Program-made: the position numbers and the translations under genes | The notes under the pieces: generated by a model | Told to the model about the DNA's origin: nothing | Seen by the model: the letters and a program-made list of their open reading frames with translations, nothing else | Database searches by the model: none | Shown here: positions 33,658-42,484 of the stretch, piece after piece | Layout of the letters: every line of letters starts with the position of its first letter | How positions within the stretch are numbered: the first letter of the stretch is position 1 | DNA from: Flavobacterium sp. PMTSA4 | GTDB taxonomy: Bacteria > Bacteroidota > Bacteroidia > Flavobacteriales > Flavobacteriaceae | Assembly: GCF_032098525.1 (NCBI RefSeq) | Contig: NZ_CP134890.1 | Location: forward strand, 248,001-312,000 | DNA length: 64,000 nucleotides | Direction of reading: 5' to 3'

Positions 33658-34854
33658 ATGAAAAAAGTATTTATTTCTTTGGGGATTTTTATCTCTTTTT
33701 TTGTTTTAGTTATTGCTTGTAGCAGTGATGGAGACAGTTCAACACCACAAAATTTTGAAGATTTTGCTTTTTCAGGAATCTTTAGAGGTACACTATATTC
33801 TAGTGGTGTAAGTAATTCAATTGAAGGTTATGTAACCATTGAAGACAATGGTAAAACTACCCTAGATTTGTTATCTGGTAGAATGAAAGGAACTTCTGTT
33901 TTAAATGGAGATAATTATAATATAACCATTAATGAAGTATCTGGTATTTTTAAAGATGTAACAAACATTACTGGAACAATAGAAATATCTACAAGAACAT
34001 TATATTTGAGTGGAACTAATCCTGACGGAAGTCCTTTAACAGTTGGAGGCGAAGTTCCACCAGTGACAGTACAGTCAACAGGAGGTTGGGAAAATTTAGC
34101 TAAATCTGCTGTTGTTTTTTCTCATAATGAATCATGTAAAGCTTCAATAACTATTGATGGTGTGACTTTGAGTGGTTTGAACGCACATTATGAACAAGGT
34201 GGTTATTGTAGTCCTACATATAGTCTGTGGAATCAAATTTATCAAAATTATGATAATAAAGTATCTCAAATATACTGTCATACGGTTACACTTCAGGCTT
34301 TAGGTGGAGGAACAGTTTCTTTTGAAGATTGTAATACAGCTGTTTTTTATCTTCCAAAAAACACTCAATACACATATACGGTAAATTGGGAAAATGGAGA
34401 AACAGAAACTGGAACTTTAACAACAGCTGGTGGTGGTGGAAAAGTTACTAAGTGTTTATCAAATAATGGTCCTGAATGTGATGGTGAATTAGTTGGTAAT
34501 TCTGGAAACCCTAGATTTAATCTTCAATATACAGGAAATGTTGATTTGGATTTATATGTTGTGACTCCTAATGGAACAACAATTTCTTATTTAAATTCAA
34601 CAGGCCAAGGAGGAGAATTAGATGTTGATTGTACTTGTGGTGGTAGTTGTAGTGGAGAAAATATATTTTGGACAAATGGACCATCAGGACAATATCAATT
34701 TTATGTAAAATATTACGGAGGATGTGGTTCTTCATCTCCGTCTTCTAACTTTACAATAAAAGTGCTAAATGGAAATAATGTTGTTCAGACAAAGACAGGA
34801 ACATTGAGTGCAGCTGGACAACAATCAACAGTATGGACTTATACACATCCATAA
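33658..34854 (+). CDS. Secreted lipoprotein with C-terminal DUF2135/YfaP-like domain
   Basis: The 398-residue protein has a lipoprotein leader (FFVLVIACSSDGD, Cys near residue 21). Residues about 40-125 look like a beta-sandwich repeat; 140-270 contain a Cys-rich segment (SHNESCKASITIDG, EQGGYCSP, YCHTVTLQ, FEDCNTAV). The C-terminal 110 residues read NVDLDLYVVTPNGTTISYLN, GGELDVDCTCGGSC, ENIFWTNGPSGQYQFYVKYYGGC, closely like the YfaP/DUF2135 beta fold. Several Cys pairs suggest disulfides. Surface location is likely; function unknown. Confidence 0.8.
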   Translation: MKKVFISLGIFISFFVLVIACSSDGDSSTPQNFEDFAFSGIFRGTLYSSGVSNSIEGYVTIEDNGKTTLDLLSGRMKGTSVLNGDNYNITINEVSGIFKDVTNITGTIEISTRTLYLSGTNPDGSPLTVGGEVPPVTVQSTGGWENLAKSAVVFSHNESCKASITIDGVTLSGLNAHYEQGGYCSPTYSLWNQIYQNYDNKVSQIYCHTVTLQALGGGTVSFEDCNTAVFYLPKNTQYTYTVNWENGETETGTLTTAGGGGKVTKCLSNNGPECDGELVGNSGNPRFNLQYTGNVDLDLYVVTPNGTTISYLNSTGQGGELDVDCTCGGSCSGENIFWTNGPSGQYQFYVKYYGGCGSSSPSSNFTIKVLNGNNVVQTKTGTLSAAGQQSTVWTYTHP

Positions 34855-34878
34855 AGAGAAAAAAGAAGTTTTTATAAA

Positions 34879-34909
34879 AAAAAAGCAGTAGTTTAACTAC
34901 TGCTTTTTT
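34879..34909. terminator. Bidirectional intrinsic terminator
   Basis: GCAGTAG at 34885-34891 and CTACTGC at 34897-34903 form the core stem, extended by A6/T6 flanks. It serves the lipoprotein gene on the plus strand and thrC on the minus strand. Confidence 0.88.
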
Positions 34910-34921
34910 ATTTTACAAAGT

Positions 34922-36208
34922 TTATTTTAAAAATGTTTTGAGCTCTTCATAAGTACTAATTTTAGTTTTAATTTTCTCTTTGTTCAGTACACTTTCAATT
35001 TGCTTAGGAATTGGTAGTTTTAAATTTAAAAGAGGTTCAACAATGTCTAAAAACTTAATTGGATGAGCTGTTTCAAGAAAAACACCTAAACATCCTTGTT
35101 GTTTTTGCATTTCATTTTTTAAACCAAGATAGCCAACAGCACCATGAGGTTCAGCAATATAATTGGTGTTTTGATAAATAGATTTAATGGTTTCAGACGT
35201 AATTTTATCATTATAACTATAGGAAGTAAAATCTTTTTCAAATTCATTTAAATCATGATTATACAATTCCTGAATGCGAATAAAATTACTTGGATTTCCA
35301 ACATCCATGGCATTTGAAATAGTTGAAATTGAAGGTTTTGGATCATAATTTCCTTTTTCTAAAAATCTCGGAACTGTATCGTTAGCATTTGTTGAGGCAA
35401 CAAAATGTTTTATAGGTAAACCCAATCGTTTTGCCATTATTCCTGCACATATATTTCCAAAATTTCCACTTGGACATGAAATAATTAAAGGTTTGTTGTG
35501 TTTTTTTAATTGTTTGTAAGTAAAGAAAATATAAAACATTTGCGGTAACCATCGAGCAATATTTATAGAATTGGCTGAGGTCAATTTTTTATCTTTTAGT
35601 TCTTCGTCTAGAAAAGCTTTTTTAACCATATCTTGACAATCATCAAAAACTCCATCAACTTCTAAAGCGGTGATATTTTGTCCTAATGTAGTCAACTGTC
35701 TTTCCTGAATATCGCTGACTTTTCCTGATGGATACAATATAACAACATCTACATTTTTAACACCTAAAAATCCACTTGCTACGGCACCGCCGGTATCACC
35801 TGATGTTGCAACTAAAACAGTGTTTTTTTCTTCAGAGTTTTGATTAAAATATCCTAAACATCTTGACATAAATCGTGCGCCAACATCTTTAAAAGCCATT
35901 GTTGGTCCATGAAATAGTTCAAGAGAATAAATGTTTTCTTCTACTTTTACACAAGGAAAATCAAAACACAAAGTCTCTGAAATAATTTCCTTTAAAACAG
36001 TTTCTGGAATATCATTGCCAACAAATTGTTTTATGGCTTCAAATGCAATTTCTTCGTTGGATAAATTTTCAATATTCTCAAAAAAATCTTTTGATAAAGG
36101 AGTAATGGTTTCTGGAAAATACAAACCTTTATCTGGAGCAAGTCCATTAATTACGGCTTGTCTAAATGACACTTTGTGGCTTTTGTTATTTAAACTATAA
36201 TAATTCAT
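34922..36208 (-). CDS. thrC: Threonine synthase
   Basis: The 428-residue protein is a PLP enzyme that turns O-phosphohomoserine into threonine. The PLP-lysine region is LELFHGPTMAFKDVGARFMSR, with VATSGDTGGAVASGF for phosphate binding and SCPSGNFGNICAGIMAKRLGLP further on. The start MNYYSLNNKSHKVSFRQAVINGLAPDKGLYFP is characteristic. Third gene of thrA-thrB-thrC, 5 bp after thrB, and followed by a strong terminator. Confidence 0.97.
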   Translation of the reverse strand: MNYYSLNNKSHKVSFRQAVINGLAPDKGLYFPETITPLSKDFFENIENLSNEEIAFEAIKQFVGNDIPETVLKEIISETLCFDFPCVKVEENIYSLELFHGPTMAFKDVGARFMSRCLGYFNQNSEEKNTVLVATSGDTGGAVASGFLGVKNVDVVILYPSGKVSDIQERQLTTLGQNITALEVDGVFDDCQDMVKKAFLDEELKDKKLTSANSINIARWLPQMFYIFFTYKQLKKHNKPLIISCPSGNFGNICAGIMAKRLGLPIKHFVASTNANDTVPRFLEKGNYDPKPSISTISNAMDVGNPSNFIRIQELYNHDLNEFEKDFTSYSYNDKITSETIKSIYQNTNYIAEPHGAVGYLGLKNEMQKQQGCLGVFLETAHPIKFLDIVEPLLNLKLPIPKQIESVLNKEKIKTKISTYEELKTFLK

Positions 36209-36213
36209 AATTG

Positions 36214-37140
36214 TTAATTCGTAATTAATTTTGTTCCTTCTTCATTAATTTCAGAGATATGAACATCATAAGATATTTTAGTATCTGAAAATGCCTTTTC
36301 CATAGCTATAGCTACTTTTTGTGCGTTTTCTTTTTGTTTACATAAAGCAAAAATACTTGGTCCAGCACCAGAAATTCCACTTCCTAAAGCGCCATTTTCC
36401 AGAGCTGCATTTTTAACCTTATCAAAACCCGGAATTAAATGTTTGCGATACGGTTCTACCAAAACGTCTTTTAAGGAACGACTGATTAAATCATAATCAC
36501 TCGTGTACAATCCAGCCACAAAGCCACCAAGATTTCCTGTTTGTGTAATGGCATTTTTCAAAGAAACTTCTGGTTTTAAAACCGCACGCGAATCGGATGT
36601 TTTTACTTCAATATGCGGATGCAAAACTACAGCAAACAAATCTTTTGGGGCATCAATTCGAATAACTTCTAATGGATTATAACCCGTAACCAAAGTAAAT
36701 CCGCCAAGTAGGCAAGGAGCAACATTATCGGCATGTTCGCTTCCTGAAGCAACTACTTCGCCTTTCATAGCAAAATTAACGAGTTCTTTTTTGGTAAATG
36801 GTTTTCCTAATAACTCATTAATTCCAAAAACGGCACCCGCAGCACTAGCTGATGAACTACCAATACCGCTTCCGAGTTTAAGCTTTTTATGAATTTCCAT
36901 TTCAATCCCAAAATCAATATCTACTTCATTTAGCAAAGCTAAAGCTGCAACTCCTGCAACATTATTTTCAACTTCATAAGGTAAATTTGCACCTGATATT
37001 TTAGTGATTTGTAATCCTTTTTCCGATGATTTTCTGAATATCATTTCATCGCCAATACCATCAAGACATAAGCCTAATAAATCAAAGCCACAGTTAAGAT
37101 TGGCAATGGTTGCAGGTGCAAAGACTTTAATTTCATTCAT
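36214..37140 (-). CDS. thrB: Homoserine kinase
   Basis: The 308-residue GHMP kinase has an N-terminal VFAPATIANLNCGFDLLG, the ATP-binding GSGIGSSSASAAGAVFG and a C-terminal GSGISGAGPSIFALC loop. It phosphorylates homoserine for threonine synthase. It starts 2 bp after thrA stops and 5 bp before thrC, a compact operon. Confidence 0.96.
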   Translation of the reverse strand: MNEIKVFAPATIANLNCGFDLLGLCLDGIGDEMIFRKSSEKGLQITKISGANLPYEVENNVAGVAALALLNEVDIDFGIEMEIHKKLKLGSGIGSSSASAAGAVFGINELLGKPFTKKELVNFAMKGEVVASGSEHADNVAPCLLGGFTLVTGYNPLEVIRIDAPKDLFAVVLHPHIEVKTSDSRAVLKPEVSLKNAITQTGNLGGFVAGLYTSDYDLISRSLKDVLVEPYRKHLIPGFDKVKNAALENGALGSGISGAGPSIFALCKQKENAQKVAIAMEKAFSDTKISYDVHISEINEEGTKLITN

Positions 37141-37142
37141 AA

Positions 37143-39590
37143 TTATACATTTCCAATTCTTATCACATCGGCAAAAATTCCAGAAGCTGTAACAGCAGCA
37201 CCAGCACCAGCACCTTTGATTATTAGAGGTTGTTCGATGTATCTATCAGTGTAGAATTCTACAATATTATCTTTTCCTTCTAAATTGTAAAATGGACTTT
37301 CTTTTGGAATAAATTGCAATCCAACCGAAGCTTTTCCGTTATCAAACGAGGCAACAAACTTAATACGACTATCTTTTGCTTTAGCTTCTTTTAATAGATT
37401 ATTAAAATGGTCAGCGTGTTTGGTTAATGATTTGAAAAAATCTTCATTATTAGTTGTCTCCATACATTCTTGTGGTAAGAAACAGTTGTTTTCAATGTCT
37501 TCCATTTCCATAGCATAACCACTTTCACGGATTAGAATTAAAATTTTTCGAGCTACATCAACACCACTTAAATCAATTTTTGGATCGGGTTCGGTGAAAC
37601 CTTGAACACCTGCTTCTTTTACTACATCATGAAAATTATAAGTTTCAGAGAAATTATTGAAAATAAAATTCAAACTTCCCGATAATACAGCATTTATTTT
37701 ATTGACTTTATCACCAGATGCAATTAGATGTTTTAAGGTGTCAATTATTGGTAAACCTGCACCAACATTCGTTTCGAATAAAAACGGTGCATTGTATTTT
37801 CGTGATAAACTTTTAAGTTTTTTATAGTTTTCAAGTTTAGATGAACAAGCGATTTTGTTGCATGTAACCACAGCAATATTTTCACTTAAAAACTGGTCGT
37901 AAATGGATGCAATATCATAGTCAGCCGTAATATCTACAAAAATACTGTTACGAAGATTTAATGCTTTTACTCTCGAAATAAACTCATTTACATTGGCAGT
38001 TTCTCCATTATTCACTTCATTTTTCCAATCTTTTAGCGAAATTCCTTCTTCATCAAAAAGCATTTTTCTGGAATTTGATAATGCAATTACACGAAGATTT
38101 ATTTTCAAATTATCTTTCAAGAATTTCTTTTGTTGTGCAATTTGGTCAATGAATTTTTCGCCCACATTTCCAATTCCCATGACAAATAAATTCAACTGCT
38201 TGGTATTGTCTTCAAAGAAACGTTCATGTAGTGTATTCAATGCTTTTTTAACATCTTTTTCATTAATAACTACCGAAATATTTCTTTCGCTTGCACCTTG
38301 AGCAATTGCTCTGATATTGACATTATTTTTGCCTAAAGTGCTAAACATTTTTCCTGAAATACCTTGATGATTTTTCATGCTTTCACCAACCAAGGCAACA
38401 ATACATAAATCTTTTTCAACAACGCATGGGTCAATTTTGTTTTGAGAAATTTCAATTTCAAATGTTGTGTCGATGGCTTCTTTTGCAACATCGGCATCTG
38501 AATTTAAAATACCTATGCAAATGGAATGTTCCGAAGAAGCTTGAGTAATGAAAATCACATTGATATTTTCTCTTGATAAAGTTTCAAACAATCGTTTTGA
38601 AGAACCCGAAATTCCAATCATTCCTGAACCTTCAAGTGTTAGCAAAGCAATTTTATCGATATGTGAAATTCCTTTTATTGGGTTAGTATTGCTTACAGGA
38701 TTTTTTGAAATTAAAGTTCCATAAACATCTGGTTCGAAAGTGTTTTTAATAAAAATTGGAATACTGTCTTTTAATACCGGTTGTATGGTTGGCGGATATA
38801 AAACCTTTGCTCCAAAATGTGACAACTCCATTGCTTCCTGATAGGAAATATTTTCAATAGGTTGCGCTTGTTTTACAATTTTTGGATTGGCAGTAAACAT
38901 ACCGTTTACATCGGTCCATATTTCTAGAATTGATGCTTTAACTGCTGCTGCAATTATAGCTGCGGTATAATCGGAACCACCACGACCAAGCGTTGTTGAG
39001 TTTTCTGCAGTATCAGAAGCAATAAAACCTGGTAACAAAACAACTTGATTTGAATTTTTGTCAAAATAATCAGCTATTAACTTATTTGTTTTTTCGAAAT
39101 CAACACTGGCTTTTCCAAAGTTTGAATTGGTTTTAATTAATTCACGGCTGTCTTTAAATTCTGAGTTTGATACTTTTTGTTTCAATGCAACCGCAATAAT
39201 TTGTGACGAAAGTAATTCTCCAAATCCTGCAACACTATCGGCAGTTCTAATTGATATTTCGCCTAACAAATAACATCCATCCAATAATGTTTTTAGGTGA
39301 TTGATGTTACTATTAATAGTATTTATAATTTCTGTTTGCTCCGTTAACGGAATTAATTCGTCAATGGCTGCTTTATGTTTTTGCTCTATTTCGGCAACTA
39401 TGTTTTTATAATTTTTATCTTTTGCTGCAGCAGTTTTTCCAGCAAGAATAAGTAAATCGGTTACACCACTAAAGGCAGAAACAACTACCGCAAGTTTGTC
39501 GTCATTACTTTTATTTGAAACGATGGCAATGGTTTTCGAGATGTTTTCAGCATTTGCAACTGATGTTCCACCAAATTTTAATACTATCAT
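37143..39590 (-). CDS. thrA: Bifunctional aspartokinase / homoserine dehydrogenase I
   Basis: The 815-residue protein starts VLKFGGTSVANAENI (aspartokinase) and continues with FIASDTAENSTTLGRGGSDYTAA, two ACT domains near 310-450 (VALVGESMKNHQGISGKMF) that sense threonine in E. coli, and a homoserine dehydrogenase half from about 465 (NLFVMGIGNVGEKFIDQI; FTEPDPKIDLSGVDVARKILIL). It makes homoserine from aspartate with the help of a separate aspartate-semialdehyde dehydrogenase. A threonine-rich leader peptide precedes it. Confidence 0.97.
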   Translation of the reverse strand: MIVLKFGGTSVANAENISKTIAIVSNKSNDDKLAVVVSAFSGVTDLLILAGKTAAAKDKNYKNIVAEIEQKHKAAIDELIPLTEQTEIINTINSNINHLKTLLDGCYLLGEISIRTADSVAGFGELLSSQIIAVALKQKVSNSEFKDSRELIKTNSNFGKASVDFEKTNKLIADYFDKNSNQVVLLPGFIASDTAENSTTLGRGGSDYTAAIIAAAVKASILEIWTDVNGMFTANPKIVKQAQPIENISYQEAMELSHFGAKVLYPPTIQPVLKDSIPIFIKNTFEPDVYGTLISKNPVSNTNPIKGISHIDKIALLTLEGSGMIGISGSSKRLFETLSRENINVIFITQASSEHSICIGILNSDADVAKEAIDTTFEIEISQNKIDPCVVEKDLCIVALVGESMKNHQGISGKMFSTLGKNNVNIRAIAQGASERNISVVINEKDVKKALNTLHERFFEDNTKQLNLFVMGIGNVGEKFIDQIAQQKKFLKDNLKINLRVIALSNSRKMLFDEEGISLKDWKNEVNNGETANVNEFISRVKALNLRNSIFVDITADYDIASIYDQFLSENIAVVTCNKIACSSKLENYKKLKSLSRKYNAPFLFETNVGAGLPIIDTLKHLIASGDKVNKINAVLSGSLNFIFNNFSETYNFHDVVKEAGVQGFTEPDPKIDLSGVDVARKILILIRESGYAMEMEDIENNCFLPQECMETTNNEDFFKSLTKHADHFNNLLKEAKAKDSRIKFVASFDNGKASVGLQFIPKESPFYNLEGKDNIVEFYTDRYIEQPLIIKGAGAGAAVTASGIFADVIRIGNV

Positions 39591-39690
39591 AATGAATTTA
39601 TGAGTTTATAGTTCAAGATTTTAAGTTCAAGGTTAAATATAATTTATTTTCTTTCAAACGAAAGACCATAAAAAGGATTATATGTGAAAA

Positions 39691-39801
39691 TTATACCCCA
39701 AATGGGGTTGTAGTTGTTGTTGTTGTAGTTGTGCCCAATACAGAAACTACAGCAGTTGCTGTTAAAGAAGTTTTTGTATTATTTGTTAAAGAGTTGCACA
39801 T
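39691..39801 (-). CDS. Threonine operon leader peptide (attenuator), 36 codons
   Basis: Starting at the ATG at 39801 on the minus strand, the frame encodes 36 residues beginning MCNSLTNNTKTSLTATAVV and ending PFGV before TAA at 39691-39693. Fourteen residues are threonine: five scattered in the first 16 and nine in a row at codons 24-32. There are no isoleucine codons, unlike E. coli ThrL. It lies 100 bp before thrA on the same strand. Ribosome stalling on the Thr run at low Thr-tRNA would regulate thrABC. It is too short for standard gene calling. Confidence 0.88.
   Translation of the reverse strand: MCNSLTNNTKTSLTATAVVSVLGTTTTTTTTTPFGV
39695..39708 (-). promoter_or_regulatory. Small GC hairpin at the end of the thr leader peptide
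   Basis: ACCCC (39695-39699), loop AAAT and GGGGT (39704-39708) pair within codons 31-36 of the leader; the minus-strand RNA continues ATAATTTTC. It directly follows the Thr codon run, so a stalled ribosome would cover or expose it. Whether it is the terminator or the competing structure is not decidable by eye; a second weak hairpin (CTTTC-GTTT-GAAAG) lies further down. Confidence 0.5.
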
Positions 39802-39807
39802 ATTTTT

Positions 39808-39829
39808 CAAATATATACTTTTTAGTATA
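39808..39829 (-). promoter_or_regulatory. Promoter and inverted repeat for the thr operon
   Basis: On the minus strand TATATTTG (39815-39808) is a consensus -7 box only 6 bp before the leader ATG at 39801, so the leader mRNA would be nearly leaderless. It overlaps an inverted repeat TATACT-TTTT-AGTATA at 39814-39829. No clear TTG at -33. Confidence 0.55.
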
Positions 39830-40013
39830 AAAAAACACATATATGAATGATTTTTATGAATAATACATAATTATATCGTTATAGTATTGTTGAATTTTGA
39901 ATATTTATTGAATTGAAAATGAATTTTTAATAATTTGTCAATAAGTTGCAGTGAAAACTTTTGCATTTTAACAATTGTTTGTTGAATTTTGACGCTCAAA
40001 AAACAACCAAAAA

Positions 40014-41513
40014 ATGGAGCATTCGCATTATATTAGTTCAGAAGTATTAACCTTAGAAGTAATTCAAGAAATTATTTCGCAAAATAAAAAGTTATCGTTG
40101 TCGGAAGAGGCAAGAATTAATATAGAAAAATGCAGAGCTTATTTGGATAAAAAAATGACAGCAAACGATGCCCCAATTTATGGGATTAATACCGGTTTTG
40201 GGTCGCTTTGTAATGTTAAAATATCCAATGAAAATTTATCGCAACTTCAAGAAAATCTAGTCAAATCTCACGCATGTGGCACAGGAGATGAAGTGCCGCA
40301 TGAAATTGTTAAAATAATGCTGTTGCTAAAAATTCAGAGTTTGAGTTATGGCAATTCTGGAGTACAACTGCAAACTGTGGAGCGTTTAATTGACTTTTAC
40401 AACAATGATGTTTTACCAATAATTTACACTCAAGGTTCGCTTGGTGCAAGTGGCGATTTGGCTCCGTTGGCACATTTATCTTTACCATTATTAGGAGAAG
40501 GAGAAGTTTATTTTGATGGCTTTAGACAACCTTCCAAAAAAGTTTTGGAAAAGATGAATTGGCAACCAATTGTTTTGCAATCCAAAGAAGGATTAGCATT
40601 ATTAAACGGAACTCAATTTATGAGTTCTTATGGTTGTTACGTTTTGATAAAGGCTATGAAATTCTCTTATTTTTCGGATGTTATTGGTGCAATATCACTT
40701 GAAGGTTTTGATGGAAGAATCGAACCATTTAATGAATTAATACACTTCATTAGACCTCATAAAGGACAAATAGAAACCGCTCAACAGATAAAAGATTTAC
40801 TTTCGGGAAGCCAAATTATTGAGCAAGAAAAGCAACACGTTCAAGATCCATATTCTTTCCGATGTATGCCGCAGGTTCACGGCGCTAGCAAAGACACAAT
40901 TGATTATGTAAAGAAAGTTTTCAAAACCGAAATTAACTCAGTTACCGATAATCCAAATATATTTATTGAAAGTGATATTATTGTTTCGGGAGGAAATTTC
41001 CATGGGCAACCTTTAGCTTTGGCTTTAGACTTCTTGAGTATTGCTTTGGCAGAATTAGGAAGTATTTCGGAACGCAGAACCTATCAATTGATTTCTGGTT
41101 TACGAGGCTTGCCTGCATTTTTGGTTGATAATCCTGGTTTGAACTCTGGTTTCATGATTCCGCAATATACTGCAGCAAGTATTGTTAGTCAAAATAAACA
41201 ACTAGCAACACCAGCAAGTATCGATAGTATTGTATCAAGTAATGGTCAGGAAGACCATGTTTCTATGGGTGCAAACGCTGCAACGAAGTGCTTGAAGATC
41301 ATGAAAAATTTAGAGCGAATACTTGCTATTGAGTTGATGAATGCATCGCAAGCAATTGAATTTAGAAGACCTTTGCAATCAAGTGAGTTTATAGAAATGT
41401 TCTTGAAATCGTATAGAGAAGAAGTGCCTTTTGTTAAAGAAGACAGAATACTTCATTATGATATTGAAAAATCTATATCGTTTTTGAATAGTTTTATGGT
41501 TGAGTTGGAGTAA
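40014..41513 (+). CDS. hutH: Histidine ammonia-lyase
   Basis: The 499-residue protein carries the MIO-forming Ala-Ser-Gly at residues 145-147 in GSLGASGDLAPLAHL, the catalytic Tyr region YGINTGFGSL, SHACGTGDEVP and the late NGQEDHVSMGANAATK. It deaminates histidine to urocanate. No hutU, hutI or hutG is next to it, which is unusual; other steps may be elsewhere, or it may serve as an aromatic amino acid lyase in another pathway. It abuts the DUF1304 gene with no spacer. Confidence 0.93.
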   Translation: MEHSHYISSEVLTLEVIQEIISQNKKLSLSEEARINIEKCRAYLDKKMTANDAPIYGINTGFGSLCNVKISNENLSQLQENLVKSHACGTGDEVPHEIVKIMLLLKIQSLSYGNSGVQLQTVERLIDFYNNDVLPIIYTQGSLGASGDLAPLAHLSLPLLGEGEVYFDGFRQPSKKVLEKMNWQPIVLQSKEGLALLNGTQFMSSYGCYVLIKAMKFSYFSDVIGAISLEGFDGRIEPFNELIHFIRPHKGQIETAQQIKDLLSGSQIIEQEKQHVQDPYSFRCMPQVHGASKDTIDYVKKVFKTEINSVTDNPNIFIESDIIVSGGNFHGQPLALALDFLSIALAELGSISERRTYQLISGLRGLPAFLVDNPGLNSGFMIPQYTAASIVSQNKQLATPASIDSIVSSNGQEDHVSMGANAATKCLKIMKNLERILAIELMNASQAIEFRRPLQSSEFIEMFLKSYREEVPFVKEDRILHYDIEKSISFLNSFMVELE

Positions 41514-41873
41514 TTAAATCAAAAAACTCAATAACCCTAAAATAGCAGGAACACTTTGCACAAAAAATATTCTTTTAGAAGCTGTCATTGCGCCATAAAC
41601 TCCAGCAACAAAAACGCACCCTAAAAAAAATAACGCTACATTTTTGTTCCAAGAAACATCTACAATTAGTAATGACCAAATTAATCCTGCGGCAAGAAAA
41701 CCATTATATAAACCTTGGTTAGCTGCCATTACTTTTGTTTTTTCAAACAAATCGGTTGGAATGGTTCTGAATACTTTTTTAGCTCTGGTAGTCCATGCAA
41801 ACATTTCTAGCCAAAGAATATACAAATGTAAAATAGCTATAAACCCGATGATTATTTGAGAAAGTATACTCAT
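41514..41873 (-). CDS. DUF1304 membrane protein
   Basis: The 119-residue protein has four membrane segments and the DUF1304 pattern: GFIAILHLYILWLEMFAWTT, KVMAANQGLYNGFLAAGLIW, VFVAGVYGAMTASKRIFFVQ. Function of the family is not established. It overlaps the upstream gene by one base (TAATG), so the two are translated together. Confidence 0.9.
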   Translation of the reverse strand: MSILSQIIIGFIAILHLYILWLEMFAWTTRAKKVFRTIPTDLFEKTKVMAANQGLYNGFLAAGLIWSLLIVDVSWNKNVALFFLGCVFVAGVYGAMTASKRIFFVQSVPAILGLLSFLI

Positions 41874-42451
41874 TATTGATGATTTATAATTCTTTCAATT
41901 CTTTTATCAGGTACAAGCCACATCAATGCTACAAAAATGTAGATGATGCCTGCAATTATAGGTATGGAGTTTGCAAAAATTATTGCAATTAGGTATAATA
42001 TAGGTGATGATTTGCCTTTATAATCTTTACCAATAGCTTTCTTTAGTAGCGAATTGTCTCCTTGCGATTTTATGATTAGGTTTTGTAAAATGAAATAGGC
42101 AATACCATTCATAAACAGCACAACACCATATATCATCATGGTTGTAGGTGCAAAATGATTTTCGCCATTCCAAGCGGTAGCAAAAGGAATTAGAGATAAC
42201 CAAAATAATAAATGAAGATTTGCCCAAAGAATTCCGCCATTAATGTTTTTTAATGTGTGCATCATGTGGTGGTGATTGTTCCAATAAATGCCGAGATAAA
42301 TAAAACTGAGCAAATAGCTCAAAAAGATAGGGATTAGCGGCTTTAAGTTAGACAATTCGTTTCCGTGTGGCACTTTTATCTCCAGCACCATAATGGTAAT
42401 AATAATGGCTAACACTCCATCACTAAAGGCTTCGAGTCTGGTCTTGTTCAT
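41873..42451 (-). CDS. TMEM175/DUF1211-type membrane protein (K+ channel family)
   Basis: The 192-residue protein opens with MNKTRLEAFSDGVLAIIITIMVLEI, the FSDG signature of the TMEM175 potassium-channel family, followed by about five more membrane segments and LYWNNHH-like YLGIYWNNHHHMMHTLK. Bacterial members are tetrameric K+ channels. It overlaps the DUF1304 gene by one base. Confidence 0.9.
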   Translation of the reverse strand: MNKTRLEAFSDGVLAIIITIMVLEIKVPHGNELSNLKPLIPIFLSYLLSFIYLGIYWNNHHHMMHTLKNINGGILWANLHLLFWLSLIPFATAWNGENHFAPTTMMIYGVVLFMNGIAYFILQNLIIKSQGDNSLLKKAIGKDYKGKSSPILYLIAIIFANSIPIIAGIIYIFVALMWLVPDKRIERIINHQ

Positions 42452-42484
42452 TTTGGATTTAGTTAATTAGAATTTAATTTTGAA

